Counted from the first letter of the stretch, positions 1 to 6,279 are shown. The stretch: 7,593 bases of DNA from Pseudomonadota bacterium (GCA_023435545.1 JAEYRQ010000568.1:1-7593), one strand, 5' to 3'. The notes: generated by a model from the sequence alone, not told the origin. Numbers and translations: made by a program.

Positions 1-24
1 TGCCTTCCACTTCGTAACAAACAC

Positions 25-44
25 GGCGGCGGTGGGCCGCCGCC
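25..44 (-). terminator. Candidate intrinsic terminator of the host-attachment/Usp operon
   Basis: A perfect 8-bp GC stem (GGCGGCGG at 25-32 pairing with CCGCCGCC at 37-44) closes a 4-base loop. Read on the minus strand it is followed by GTGTTTGTTAC, a T-rich but interrupted tract, and it lies about 50 bases past the Usp stop codon. On the plus strand the following bases are less T-rich, so minus-strand use is preferred, though a plus-strand gene ending left of the window could share it. Confidence 0.55.
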
Positions 45-95
45 TTCAAGGATTCTGATTTGGGGCTGCCGGGGACGGCGAACTCGTCCGCCCGC

Positions 96-944
96 CTAGT
101 GAGCCATGAGCACCGGCAGAGTCATCGATCCGAGGATGCCGCGCGTAGCGCCGCCGAGCACGAACTCCCTGAGGCGCGAGTGGCCGTATCCGCCCATCAC
201 GATCAGGTCCGCTTCAGAGTCGGCGGCATGCGACAGGAGCGCGTTGGTCACGTCGATCCCGGCATCCGAGATCCGCTTCACCGAGACGTTGACGCCGTGG
301 CGGGTGAGGTGCAGCGCCAGATCCGCTCCCGGCTCGCCCGTCCGCGCCGAGGGTGCGCTGTCGCCCACCACCACCACCGAAACGGTTTCCGCCTTCGAAA
401 GCAGTGGCAGGGCCTCATTGGCCGCCCGGCTCGCCTCGCGGCGTCCATCCCAGGCCACAATGACGTTGCGGATCTTCGCTTCGTCGGGGCCGATATAGGG
501 GACGGCGAGCACCGGACGGCCCGATTCGAACAGGACCGCCTCGGTCATCAGGTCGCGGATCGCCAGGATGTCGTCCTGTTCCGACTGGCCGACGATCACC
601 AGGTCGGATGTCCGGCCGTGGACGGCAAGCGTCGGCGGGGCGGCCGATTCGGTGCAGGAGATCACCCGGACCTCGCTCTTCACTCCGGCCCTGTCGGCCG
701 CAGCGGTGAACGCGGCCGCTGCCGCCTCCGCCGCATCCAGCGCGCGCTTGCGCTGGCTCTCGAGCAGCGACCCGGGCACCTCGCCCATGATCATCGGCGG
801 GATGGTCGGTTCCAGCGCGAAGGCGACGGCGGTCAGGTGCGCGTCGTGGGCCGCAGCGAGCGACAGCGCGAAGCCCTGCCTGCGCGCACTCGCGGCGCCG
901 GCGCCTTCGGTGTCGATCTGTACGAGTATGTCTTTCAAGCCCAT
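96..944 (-). CDS. Universal stress protein, two tandem Usp domains
   Basis: A 282-residue cytoplasmic stress protein made of two UspA-like alpha/beta domains (about residues 1-149 and 158-280). The first opens with MGLKDILVQID and ends around LVIVGQSEQDD and PVLAVPY. The second opens with VIVAWDGRREASRAANEA (161-178) and ends with DLIVMGGYGHSRLREFVLGG. The nucleotide-binding pattern G-2x-G-9x-G is present only in the second domain (G251, G254, G264), and the usual Ser/Thr after the last glycine is Gly265. The ATG at 944 is chosen because GGAGG lies five bases upstream. It follows the host-attachment gene by 30 bases on the same strand, so they are probably co-transcribed and share the Fnr-type box upstream of that gene. 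Tandem Usp proteins are typically induced by growth arrest, redox change or low oxygen; the molecular role here is unknown. The family call is secure, the physiology is inferred. Confidence 0.93.
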   Translation of the reverse strand: MGLKDILVQIDTEGAGAASARRQGFALSLAAAHDAHLTAVAFALEPTIPPMIMGEVPGSLLESQRKRALDAAEAAAAAFTAAADRAGVKSEVRVISCTESAAPPTLAVHGRTSDLVIVGQSEQDDILAIRDLMTEAVLFESGRPVLAVPYIGPDEAKIRNVIVAWDGRREASRAANEALPLLSKAETVSVVVVGDSAPSARTGEPGADLALHLTRHGVNVSVKRISDAGIDVTNALLSHAADSEADLIVMGGYGHSRLREFVLGGATRGILGSMTLPVLMAH

Positions 945-974
945 CTGTGCCTCCGTCCCTCGGTTGGTGCCTCG

Positions 975-1427
975 TCAGGCGGCGAGGATGCCGCCGATCT
1001 GCGATTCGATGTCGGCGGGAGTGGCCCGCGTCAGATCCTTTGCGATCTCGCCCGTCACTTTCGCCGCGAGCGGCTTGGGGAGCAACTGTCGCAGGTCACC
1101 CAGTGTCTGCGGCGCGGCGATCAGCACGAGGCGGTCCACCGCGCCGGACCGGACCTCGTCCGACAGCCAGCCCACGAACTCGCGGATGAACTCCCGCTCC
1201 TCGTGGCGATGGGGGTCGGTCCTGGGCTCCATCGCGTGGCGGCCCTGGCCGGCGCTGTCGAAGGCGCGGCCCGGCCGGTCCGACTGGATGTCCTGATTGA
1301 GCCGGCGACTGCCGACGAAGGCGCGGTCGACCCGCTCCTCGACGCCTTTTCCCACACCGTCATTGACGAAAATCCGAGCGCGGGCGCCGTCCGCGACGAC
1401 GATCCAGGTGATGATCTTCTGCACCAC
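975..1427 (-). CDS. Host-attachment family protein (Host_attach), GTG start
   Basis: A 150-residue soluble protein of the family annotated 'protein required for attachment to host cells'. It shows the expected order of conserved blocks: TWIVVADGARARIF (7-20), NDGVGKG (22-28), SDRPGRAFDSAGQGRHAMEP (49-68), the charged DPHRHEEREF (71-80) and LVLIAAPQTLGDLRQLLP (100-117). The length is typical of the family. No signal peptide or membrane segment is visible, so it is probably cytoplasmic despite the name, whose experimental basis is narrow. The fold has been linked to release-factor/Pelota-like domains, which is my recollection and not visible here. No in-frame ATG lies near the conserved start. 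GTG at 1427 has GGAG six bases upstream, and a second GTG at 1424 is also possible. It is the first gene of a two-gene unit with the universal stress protein and starts 104 bases after the acyl-CoA dehydrogenase stop. Confidence 0.88.
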   Translation of the reverse strand: MVQKIITWIVVADGARARIFVNDGVGKGVEERVDRAFVGSRRLNQDIQSDRPGRAFDSAGQGRHAMEPRTDPHRHEEREFIREFVGWLSDEVRSGAVDRLVLIAAPQTLGDLRQLLPKPLAAKVTGEIAKDLTRATPADIESQIGGILAA

Positions 1428-1459
1428 ATCAATCTCCGAGGCTCGCTGCCCATGCCCCG

Positions 1460-1465
1460 ACAATG
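1460..1465 (-). promoter_or_regulatory. Weak -10-like hexamer for the host-attachment/Usp operon
   Basis: On the minus strand this reads CATTGT, three of six matches to TATAAT. On its own it is negligible. It is listed because a transcript starting about seven bases downstream (near 1453) would place the Fnr-type box exactly 41.5 bases upstream, the geometry of class II activation by Crp/Fnr proteins. I located it by looking at that distance, so it is not independent evidence. Confidence 0.25.
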
Positions 1466-1487
1466 AGCGGCAGAGTGCGCCTCGACC

Positions 1488-1501
1488 TTGATCGCGGTCA
1501 A
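1488..1501 (-). promoter_or_regulatory. Candidate Fnr/FixK-type binding site
   Basis: The plus strand reads TTGATCGCGGTCAA (minus strand TTGACCGCGATCAA). It matches nine of the ten fixed positions of the Fnr consensus TTGAT-N4-ATCAA and keeps the symmetric TTGA-N6-TCAA shared by Fnr, FixK and Dnr-type regulators. Its centre is 67 bases upstream of the host-attachment GTG, in the only spacer before that gene. Universal stress protein genes are frequent targets of such regulators in alphaproteobacteria, which agrees with the operon content. Which regulator binds cannot be told from the sequence. Confidence 0.55.
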
Positions 1502-1531
1502 CTCCCGGCATGGTCCGGCCGGACGGGCGCG

Positions 1532-2683
1532 TCAGCCGGCGCGCAGGAGGTCGCGGGCGATGATCAGGCGCTGGATCTCGGAGGTGCCCTCGTAGATCGT
1601 GGTCACGCGGACATCGCGGGCTAGGCGCTCTAGCGGAAGGTCCCGGATGTAGCCCGCACCACCGTGGAGCTGCAGGGCGGTATAGGTCGCGCGTTGCGCC
1701 GCCTCGGTCGCGTAGAGCTTCGCCATCGAGGCCTGCCGTCCGAACGGGCGCCCCGCATCCTTCAGGGCGGCCGCCTGCAGGATCAGCAGTCGTGCCGCCT
1801 CCAGCTCGGTCTCGCGGTCGGCGATCATCCACTGGATGCCCTGCATGTCAGCAATCGGACGTCCGAACTGCTGGCGTTCGCGGACATGAGCTATGGCCAG
1901 GTCCATCGCCTCGCGGGCGAGGCCAAGGGCCAGCGCGGCGATGCCGATGCGTCCGCCCGCCAGTTCACCGACCGCGATGCGGAAGCCGTCATCGACGCGT
2001 CCGAGCACCGCAGATGCCGGGATGCGGCAGTTCTCGAAGCCGATGGTGTTGGTCGCGGAGCCGGTCTGTCCCATCTTCCGCTCGGCCGATCCCACGACCA
2101 GGCCCGGCGTGTCCGCCTCGACGAGAAAACAGGAGATGCCCTTGCCTTTGCCCGCGTCCGGATCGGTGACCGCCCAGACCACGAACAGGCCGGCATACTC
2201 GCCGCTGGTGATATAGATCTTGGAGCCGTTCAGCACCCATTCGTTGCCGTCCATGCGGGCAGACGTGCGCATGCCGGCGGGATCGGAACCAGCACCCGAT
2301 TCGGTCAGGCAGAACCCGGCCGCCGGAAAGGTCCCGTCGCAGATCTTCGGAAGATAGGTCTGCTTCTGCTCGTCGCTGCCGCAGGCCTGGATGACGCCGG
2401 CCACCATATTGGTGACCGAGGTCGTCACCGCCGTCGAGGCGCAGCCCCGCGCGATCTCCTCGATAGACAGCGCGAAGGCGACCGCCCCCGCCCCGGTGCC
2501 GCCATAGGCCGGGACGATGTCCAGCCCCATGAAGCCGTTCTCGGCGAGGATTTTCAGGTTTGCCAGGAAATCTTCCCGCCCCTCGCCACGGTCGAGTGTC
2601 CCGGCGAGCGGGGCAAGTCGCTCCCTGGCGATCCTGCGCGCGGTCTCGCGGATCAGTTCCTGCTCTTCTGTCGCCTCGAACAC
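1532..2683 (-). CDS. Acyl-CoA dehydrogenase, GTG start
   Basis: A 383-residue FAD flavoenzyme that introduces the alpha-beta double bond into an acyl-CoA and passes electrons to electron-transfer flavoprotein, acting in the cytoplasm in fatty-acid or branched-chain amino-acid breakdown. Order of parts: alpha-helical N-domain (about 1-115), first family signature CLTESGAGSDPAG (125-137), beta domain to about 225, C-terminal helical domain with RERQQFGRPI (268-277), second signature spanning Q338 to D357 (QLHGGAGY...D), then IYEGTSEIQR (363-372). Glu365 lies where the medium-chain enzyme has its catalytic base. The length is normal and nothing is missing. An ATG at 2743 would add 20 Arg-rich residues unlike the family. 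GTG at 2683 has GGAGG six bases upstream and begins directly at the conserved FEATEEQELIRETAR. Chain-length specificity cannot be told. It lies 81 bases downstream of the small charged protein and has its own candidate promoter. Confidence 0.95.
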   Translation of the reverse strand: MFEATEEQELIRETARRIARERLAPLAGTLDRGEGREDFLANLKILAENGFMGLDIVPAYGGTGAGAVAFALSIEEIARGCASTAVTTSVTNMVAGVIQACGSDEQKQTYLPKICDGTFPAAGFCLTESGAGSDPAGMRTSARMDGNEWVLNGSKIYITSGEYAGLFVVWAVTDPDAGKGKGISCFLVEADTPGLVVGSAERKMGQTGSATNTIGFENCRIPASAVLGRVDDGFRIAVGELAGGRIGIAALALGLAREAMDLAIAHVRERQQFGRPIADMQGIQWMIADRETELEAARLLILQAAALKDAGRPFGRQASMAKLYATEAAQRATYTALQLHGGAGYIRDLPLERLARDVRVTTIYEGTSEIQRLIIARDLLRAG

Positions 2684-2692
2684 GGGGTGCCT

Positions 2693-2714
2693 CCGTCGCC
2701 TACCGTGGCGACGG
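2693..2714 (-). repeat. Inverted repeat at the acyl-CoA dehydrogenase ribosome binding site
   Basis: CCGTCGCC (2693-2700) and GGCGACGG (2707-2714) form a perfect 8-base inverted repeat around a 6-base centre. On the minus strand the repeat runs into the GGAGG of the dehydrogenase (2690-2694), sharing two bases with it. It could be an RNA hairpin that partly hides the ribosome binding site, if transcription starts further upstream. It could instead be a repressor operator just downstream of the candidate -10 at 2715-2720. No T tract follows, so it is not a terminator. Confidence 0.5.
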
Positions 2715-2743
2715 TTGATAGACCGGGCGCGTCCGTCAGGCAA
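2715..2743 (-). promoter_or_regulatory. Candidate sigma-70-type promoter for the acyl-CoA dehydrogenase
   Basis: On the minus strand TTGCCT (2743-2738) and TATCAA (2720-2715) are 17 bases apart, each matching four of six consensus bases. A start near 2708 would give a very short leader of about 25 bases. Matches of this quality are not rare by chance, so this is tentative. Confidence 0.35.
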
Positions 2744-2764
2744 CGCGACCGGCGACCGGCCCGC

Positions 2765-2962
2765 TCAACCGCCCATCCGCCGCGGGTTGTCCAACTTGGG
2801 GCCTCGCTTCGCCTTGTCCGGGGTCTTGTCATCCTCGGGAACCGGCTGGGTCAGCGCCGGCGGATCGCTGGCGGGGAACGAATCCTCCAGTTCGTGGTCC
2901 AGTTCGCGATCGAGTTCGCGCTTCTTGGCCTTGTCGGCCTTCTCGGTCGATTTGGAATCCAT
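2765..2962 (-). CDS. Small highly charged protein with DSFPASDPP core
   Basis: A 65-residue protein with no signal peptide, membrane segment or cysteine. The N-terminal third alternates Lys, Glu and Asp (residues 2-26, probably helical). A conserved-looking core LEDSFPASDPPALTQP (25-40) follows, then a Pro/Lys/Asp-rich tail likely to be disordered. Small alphaproteobacterial proteins with this (E/D)-(D/E)-(S/T)-F-P-A-S-D-P-P core are common and of unknown function, to my recollection; I do not assign a role. The ATG at 2962 is supported by AGGAG seven bases upstream; the same frame extends further upstream to an ATG at 3148, but that extension has no family-like character and crosses the divergent spacer. 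It is the first gene of the minus-strand series, 81 bases before the acyl-CoA dehydrogenase, and divergent from the EamA exporter. Confidence 0.8.
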   Translation of the reverse strand: MDSKSTEKADKAKKRELDRELDHELEDSFPASDPPALTQPVPEDDKTPDKAKRGPKLDNPRRMGG

Positions 2963-2987
2963 GATCTTTCTCCTGCCGTTCAGTTCG

Positions 2988-3011
2988 CCTGAAGACATCG
3001 TCCGCTTCAGG
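2988..3011. repeat. Inverted repeat in the divergent spacer
   Basis: CCTGAAG (2988-2994) and CTTCAGG (3005-3011) form a perfect 7-base inverted repeat with a 10-base centre, 26 bases upstream of the small-protein start codon. The 17-base spacing between equivalent positions is under two helical turns. It could be an operator for the divergent pair or a leader hairpin in the minus-strand transcript. A second small palindrome, CAGGACCTG (3008-3016), overlaps its right arm. Confidence 0.4.
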
Positions 3012-3025
3012 ACCTGTGGAGCCAG

Positions 3026-3051
3026 AACGCCGAAGGCCGGCTCCGCGTTGC
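3026..3051 (-). promoter_or_regulatory. Weak EcfG-like promoter candidate for the small charged protein
   Basis: On the minus strand GCAAC (3051-3047) is followed after 17 bases by CGTT (3029-3026). The alphaproteobacterial general-stress promoter is GGAAC-N16/17-CGTT, so there is one mismatch, in the upstream element. It would give a leader of about 55-60 bases before the ATG at 2962. The rest of the 2963-3140 spacer shows no convincing sigma-70 promoter for either gene. Confidence 0.3.
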
Positions 3052-3140
3052 ACGGAACCGGGGAGACACGGGGCGAAGAGTGCGGTAAGAGCCCCCGCCC
3101 GCCGTCCGAATTCAGGGTCCACCCGGAGTCTGCGCCCGCG

Positions 3141-4067
3141 ATGTCCATCCACCGCTCGATGAGCCCGGCCGACTGGGCACAGCTCCTGCTGCTGTCGATT
3201 GTCTGGGGTGGTTCCTACCTGTTCGTCGGAATCGCTGTGGCGGAACTGCCGCCACCGGTGATCGTGCTGGCGCGCGTGGCGATCGGCGGGCTGGTGCTGG
3301 TGGCCGTGGTCAGGATCTCCGGGCTGAAGCTCCCGCTGACGCTCGCCTGGTGGCTGCCGGTGGCGGTGATGTCGGTCCTCAACAACATCGTCCCGTTTAA
3401 CCTGATCGCCTGGGCCCAGACCGAGGTGCCCAGCGGGCTCGCGGCGATCTTTAATGCCGCGACACCGCTGTTCACCGTTCTGCTCGCCCAGGTGCTGACG
3501 GCCGATGAGAAGATGACCGCAGGCAAGCTCGCCGGCGTCGTGCTCGGCCTTGCCGGCGTCGCCGTTTTGATCGGACCGAGCGCACTGGCCGGGGCAGGGT
3601 CCGACCTGTGGGCGCAGACGGCGCTGCTGATCGCCGCGGTGAGTTATGCCTTGTCGGGGATATGGGCGCGGCGCTTTTCCGACAGGCCGCCTGTCGCCAC
3701 CGCCGCAGGGCAGATGGTGGCCTCCACCGTGATGATGATCCCGATCACGCTGGCGCTCTCGCCGCAGTGGACACCGGCCATGCCCGGCACCGCGACGATC
3801 GTCTCGATCCTCGCGCTCGCGCTGCTCTCCACCGCGTTCGGCTATCTGCTGGTGTTCCGGATCATCCGCTCGGCGGGCGCGACCAACCTGTCGCTGGTGA
3901 CGCTGCTGATCCCGGTGACCGCCGTGCTGCTCGGGGTGCTGATCCTCGATGAGAGTCTCGACGCGCGGGCCGGCCTCGGCATGGGACTGATCGCGCTCGG
4001 CCTCGCCGCGATCGACGGTCGGATCGGTCCGCGATTGTGGCGAGTGCTGGGGCGCGGGGCAGCCTAA
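3141..4067 (+). CDS. EamA/DMT-family membrane transporter
   Basis: A 308-residue inner-membrane protein of the drug/metabolite transporter superfamily, made of two EamA repeats with about ten membrane helices. The first repeat opens with LLLSIVWGGSYLFVGIAV (17-34) and contains the family-typical PSGLAAIFNAATPLFTVLLA (97-116) and GVVLGLAGVAVLIGP (132-146). The second begins near LLIAAVSYALSGIWARR (162-178) and ends with LSLVTLLIPVTAVLLGVLIL (250-269), DE and a short basic tail. Members export small metabolites or amino acids; the substrate cannot be read from the sequence. The open frame runs far upstream, but that extension covers the antisense of the neighbouring genes. ATG at 3141 fits the usual short N-terminus, although the GGAG upstream is 12 bases away. 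A second ATG at 3159 is possible. Its stop overlaps the stop of the convergent downstream gene. Confidence 0.92.
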   Translation: MSIHRSMSPADWAQLLLLSIVWGGSYLFVGIAVAELPPPVIVLARVAIGGLVLVAVVRISGLKLPLTLAWWLPVAVMSVLNNIVPFNLIAWAQTEVPSGLAAIFNAATPLFTVLLAQVLTADEKMTAGKLAGVVLGLAGVAVLIGPSALAGAGSDLWAQTALLIAAVSYALSGIWARRFSDRPPVATAAGQMVASTVMMIPITLALSPQWTPAMPGTATIVSILALALLSTAFGYLLVFRIIRSAGATNLSLVTLLIPVTAVLLGVLILDESLDARAGLGMGLIALGLAAIDGRIGPRLWRVLGRGAA

Positions 4068-4672
4068 CGGCCGGCGCTGGCATGCCACATTGGCGCATAG
4101 CCGGCGTTCAGCGCGGCGACGATGCAGGCGGGCGTGATCACCGAGGCCATGCCGCCCGTAGGCCGGGTGCGGCGGGATGAGTAGCCGTCCACAGTCCAGG
4201 CGATGAGGTCGCCGCCCCTGACCGCCCATGTCAGACCGTCGATCTCGATAACCGCGCCGTCGGGAAGATCTGCCATCGGAGCCGGATGCGGGCCGCTCAG
4301 CCGCTCCCGGTGCAGCCGAGCGTCCATGGTGTCGGCATCGGGCGGGTCGCCGAGCGCGAGGCTGGCGGACATCGACCGCGCGAATGCCACCGCCTCGTCC
4401 CTGCGGCATTCGAAGCAGGGGCGGTGGCCGGCGGCGAGCGCCGTAACCTCGTCGAGGAAGAACAGTTCGGTGTAGCCCTCGCCCCAGACCTGGCGGTGCC
4501 GCCCACGAAACGCCAGCCGGCAGGCGATCCAGCGTCGCGACACCCAGCGCCGGGTGCCCAGCGTCCGAGTCGCCGGATCGTGCAGCCGTCCGCCGCGATT
4601 GCCCATCAGGAGCCCCCGCGCGCGGCTCGCGATCAGTTTGCCGGTGGGCGTGACGCGGTTCTCGAGCGGCAT
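4064..4672 (-). CDS. Conserved unknown protein with an Ada-like CxxC zinc half-module
   Basis: A 202-residue soluble protein. I recognise it as a recurring alphaproteobacterial hypothetical family but cannot give a name or function. Visible blocks are an N-terminal basic part with LLMGNRGGRLHDPATRTLG (21-39) and RRWVSRRWIACRLAFRGRHR (41-60), then YTELFFLDEVTALAAGHRPC (67-86) running into FECRRD. The last block closely resembles the second half of the Ada zinc-binding domain (FF...AAGxRPCxxCRxD), with C86 and C89 as the CxxC pair. Ada's first pair (CxxxC) is not present; only C51 lies upstream, and C183 is near the end. The C-terminal region has DGLTWAVRGGDLIAWTVDGY (145-164) and TPACIVAALNAGYAPMWH (180-197). 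ATG at 4672 fits the N-terminus but has a poor ribosome binding site. It starts 32 bases after the sulfatase-like gene and may be co-transcribed with it. Confidence 0.82.
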   Translation of the reverse strand: MPLENRVTPTGKLIASRARGLLMGNRGGRLHDPATRTLGTRRWVSRRWIACRLAFRGRHRQVWGEGYTELFFLDEVTALAAGHRPCFECRRDEAVAFARSMSASLALGDPPDADTMDARLHRERLSGPHPAPMADLPDGAVIEIDGLTWAVRGGDLIAWTVDGYSSRRTRPTGGMASVITPACIVAALNAGYAPMWHASAGR

Positions 4673-4704
4673 CGTGCAAGCCTGCGGCAGACCGGTCGGG
4701 CGCG

Positions 4705-6231
4705 CTACCCGATTCTGCGCTTAAGTCCGGCGCTCACCGGCCCGCTCTCGGTCAGTTCGATCCCCGACAGCCGGCGGTCCAGATGCCGCGCCCGCCAGGC
4801 GAGCAGCTTCTCCGCCATCTCCAGCCGGATCGCGGCATAGGCAGGATCGTCCGCCCGGTCGACCAGTTCGCCCGGATCGCGCTCCAGATCGAACAGCAGC
4901 GGCGGCAGTCCGGCGAAGTGGACGTACTTGTAGCGCTCGCCCCGGATCACGGCGAGATTGAGCACATCGAGTGGCAGTCCGAACACTTCCTCGGTCTCGC
5001 CGGTCGCGACCTCGCGGAAGTCGAACTCCCAGTGCGCCTCGGTGCGCCAGTCGGGCGGCGTCTCGCCGCTGAGGAACGGCATCAGCGAGCGGCCGTCGAG
5101 ATGGTCTGGGACCTCGGCTCCGATCCGCTCCAGGATCGTCGGCAGGATGTCGATCGATTCCGTGAATCGCTCGACGACGCGGCCGCCGCTATCCGACTTC
5201 GGGTCGCGGATGATCAGCGGTATGTGGTAGCTCGCGTCGAACCAGCCGAGTTTGCCGTAGAGCCACTGGTCGCCCAGCATCTCGCCGTGGTCGCTGGTCA
5301 GGATCACCAGAGTATCGGAGGCGGCGCCGGCCTCCTCCAGTCCCTTCATCATCCGGCCGATCTGGGCGTCGACCTCGGAGACCATGCCCCAATAGGTCGC
5401 CCGGATCTGCCGGCGGGCATCATCGTCCCAATCGTTGACGGAGCCCTCGGCACCGTAGACGAAGCTTTTCTTGCGGATCGTCGACAGACTGTAGGCGAGG
5501 AACGGATGCAGTGCCGCGGCGTCCGAGGGTGTCGCCTGACGAATGAAGTCGCCGGCCTCGTCGGGCGAATACATCGAGGCGTAGGGCTCCGGCACGATGA
5601 ACGGCGGGTGCGGCCTCAAGAAGCTCACATGCGCGAACCACGGACCGTCCTGCTCGGAGAGCCAGCGCAGGAACTCGCCGGTGAGGAAGGCGGTCTCGGT
5701 GTCGGACGCGCGATAGGCCGACGGGGCGCCGCGCGGCGGATCGGCTGGTGCATCCTTCGGCAGATAGATATCGAGCCCCTGCGGCACGCCGACGCCGCGC
5801 TCCCTCAGCCACGACAGCCAGGGCCGGGCATGCTCGGGCAGCAACACCCTGACGCTCATCCCGGGAAGCACGCCCTCATAGGTGGTCAGCGAGGGATCGC
5901 GGCCGGCCCGGTCGCGCGGATCGAGCGAGACGTCGGTGTAGCCGAACTGGGTCGGATCGTAGCCCGCCCGTCGCGCCGCCAGCGCCAGCGTGTCGTGGCG
6001 CCGGTCGAGCGGCGTGCCGTTGCGGCAGACCCGGTTGGTCATCTGGTAGAGGCCGGTGTAGAGGCAGGCCCGCGCCGGCGAACATGGGGCGGCCTGGCCG
6101 AAATGCCGGGCGAAGCGGACGCCCTCGCCGGCCAGCCGGTCGATATTGGGTGTCCGCACCACCGGGTGGCCGGCCGCACCGAAGGTGTCGCCGCGCCACT
6201 GGTCGGCGGTGATCAGCAGAACGTTGGTCAT
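4705..6231 (-). CDS. Sulfatase-superfamily hydrolase, phosphonate monoester hydrolase type
   Basis: A 508-residue alkaline-phosphatase-fold enzyme that should hydrolyse sulfate or phosphate/phosphonate esters using a formylglycine made from Cys50 in the CSPAR motif (50-54). The metal and active-site set is visible: D10/Q11 in TADQWR, C50, R54, N71 in RNGTPLD, Y98, H208 in LRPHPPF, D314/H315 in TSDHG and K327 in YGKLG. Order, spacing and length match my recollection of the Rhizobium phosphonate monoester hydrolase (about 510 residues), as do DWRTEAHWEFDFR (394-406) and ERYKYVHFAGLPPLLFDLE (432-450). That enzyme's Thr107 is here Asp100. There is no signal peptide, so it acts in the cytoplasm and needs a cytoplasmic formylglycine-generating enzyme. 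The start at 6231 has GAGG nine bases upstream. It is divergent from the polyamine-type binding protein. The true substrate is uncertain, because the family is promiscuous and arylsulfatase or choline-sulfatase-like use is possible. Confidence 0.9.
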   Translation of the reverse strand: MTNVLLITADQWRGDTFGAAGHPVVRTPNIDRLAGEGVRFARHFGQAAPCSPARACLYTGLYQMTNRVCRNGTPLDRRHDTLALAARRAGYDPTQFGYTDVSLDPRDRAGRDPSLTTYEGVLPGMSVRVLLPEHARPWLSWLRERGVGVPQGLDIYLPKDAPADPPRGAPSAYRASDTETAFLTGEFLRWLSEQDGPWFAHVSFLRPHPPFIVPEPYASMYSPDEAGDFIRQATPSDAAALHPFLAYSLSTIRKKSFVYGAEGSVNDWDDDARRQIRATYWGMVSEVDAQIGRMMKGLEEAGAASDTLVILTSDHGEMLGDQWLYGKLGWFDASYHIPLIIRDPKSDSGGRVVERFTESIDILPTILERIGAEVPDHLDGRSLMPFLSGETPPDWRTEAHWEFDFREVATGETEEVFGLPLDVLNLAVIRGERYKYVHFAGLPPLLFDLERDPGELVDRADDPAYAAIRLEMAEKLLAWRARHLDRRLSGIELTESGPVSAGLKRRIG

Positions 6232-6279
6232 GGACGGATGCCTCGATACGACGGATGCGCAGCCGGTTAGCCAAGAACG

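Noticed and set aside
60..1466. 468-codon open frame on the plus strand
   Set aside because: It lies antisense to the universal stress and host-attachment genes, is rich in Arg, His and Gly without domain-like blocks, and is a usual by-product of high GC content.
1513..1524. 12-base palindrome GTCCGGCCGGAC just after the acyl-CoA dehydrogenase stop, considered as a terminator
   Set aside because: It has no useful loop and no following T tract, and self-complementary GC runs of this kind are common in such DNA.
2746..2759. Tandem CGACCGG repeat upstream of the acyl-CoA dehydrogenase
   Set aside because: Only two copies of seven GC-rich bases, with no relation to a promoter element, so chance is the likely explanation.
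3048..3076. TTGCAC as a -35 for the exporter
   Set aside because: No acceptable -10 follows at 16-18 bases.
2517..3140. Upstream extension of the EamA exporter frame
   Set aside because: The extra 208 residues are antisense to two minus-strand genes and do not resemble the transporter family, so the start was set at 3141.
2829..4679. 616-codon open frame on the minus strand
   Set aside because: It covers the antisense of the exporter and a wrong frame of the Ada-like gene, is extremely Arg/Gln/His-rich and has no recognisable fold.
4783..6270. 495-codon open frame on the plus strand
   Set aside because: It is antisense to the hydrolase, whose motifs are unmistakable, and its composition is shadow-like.
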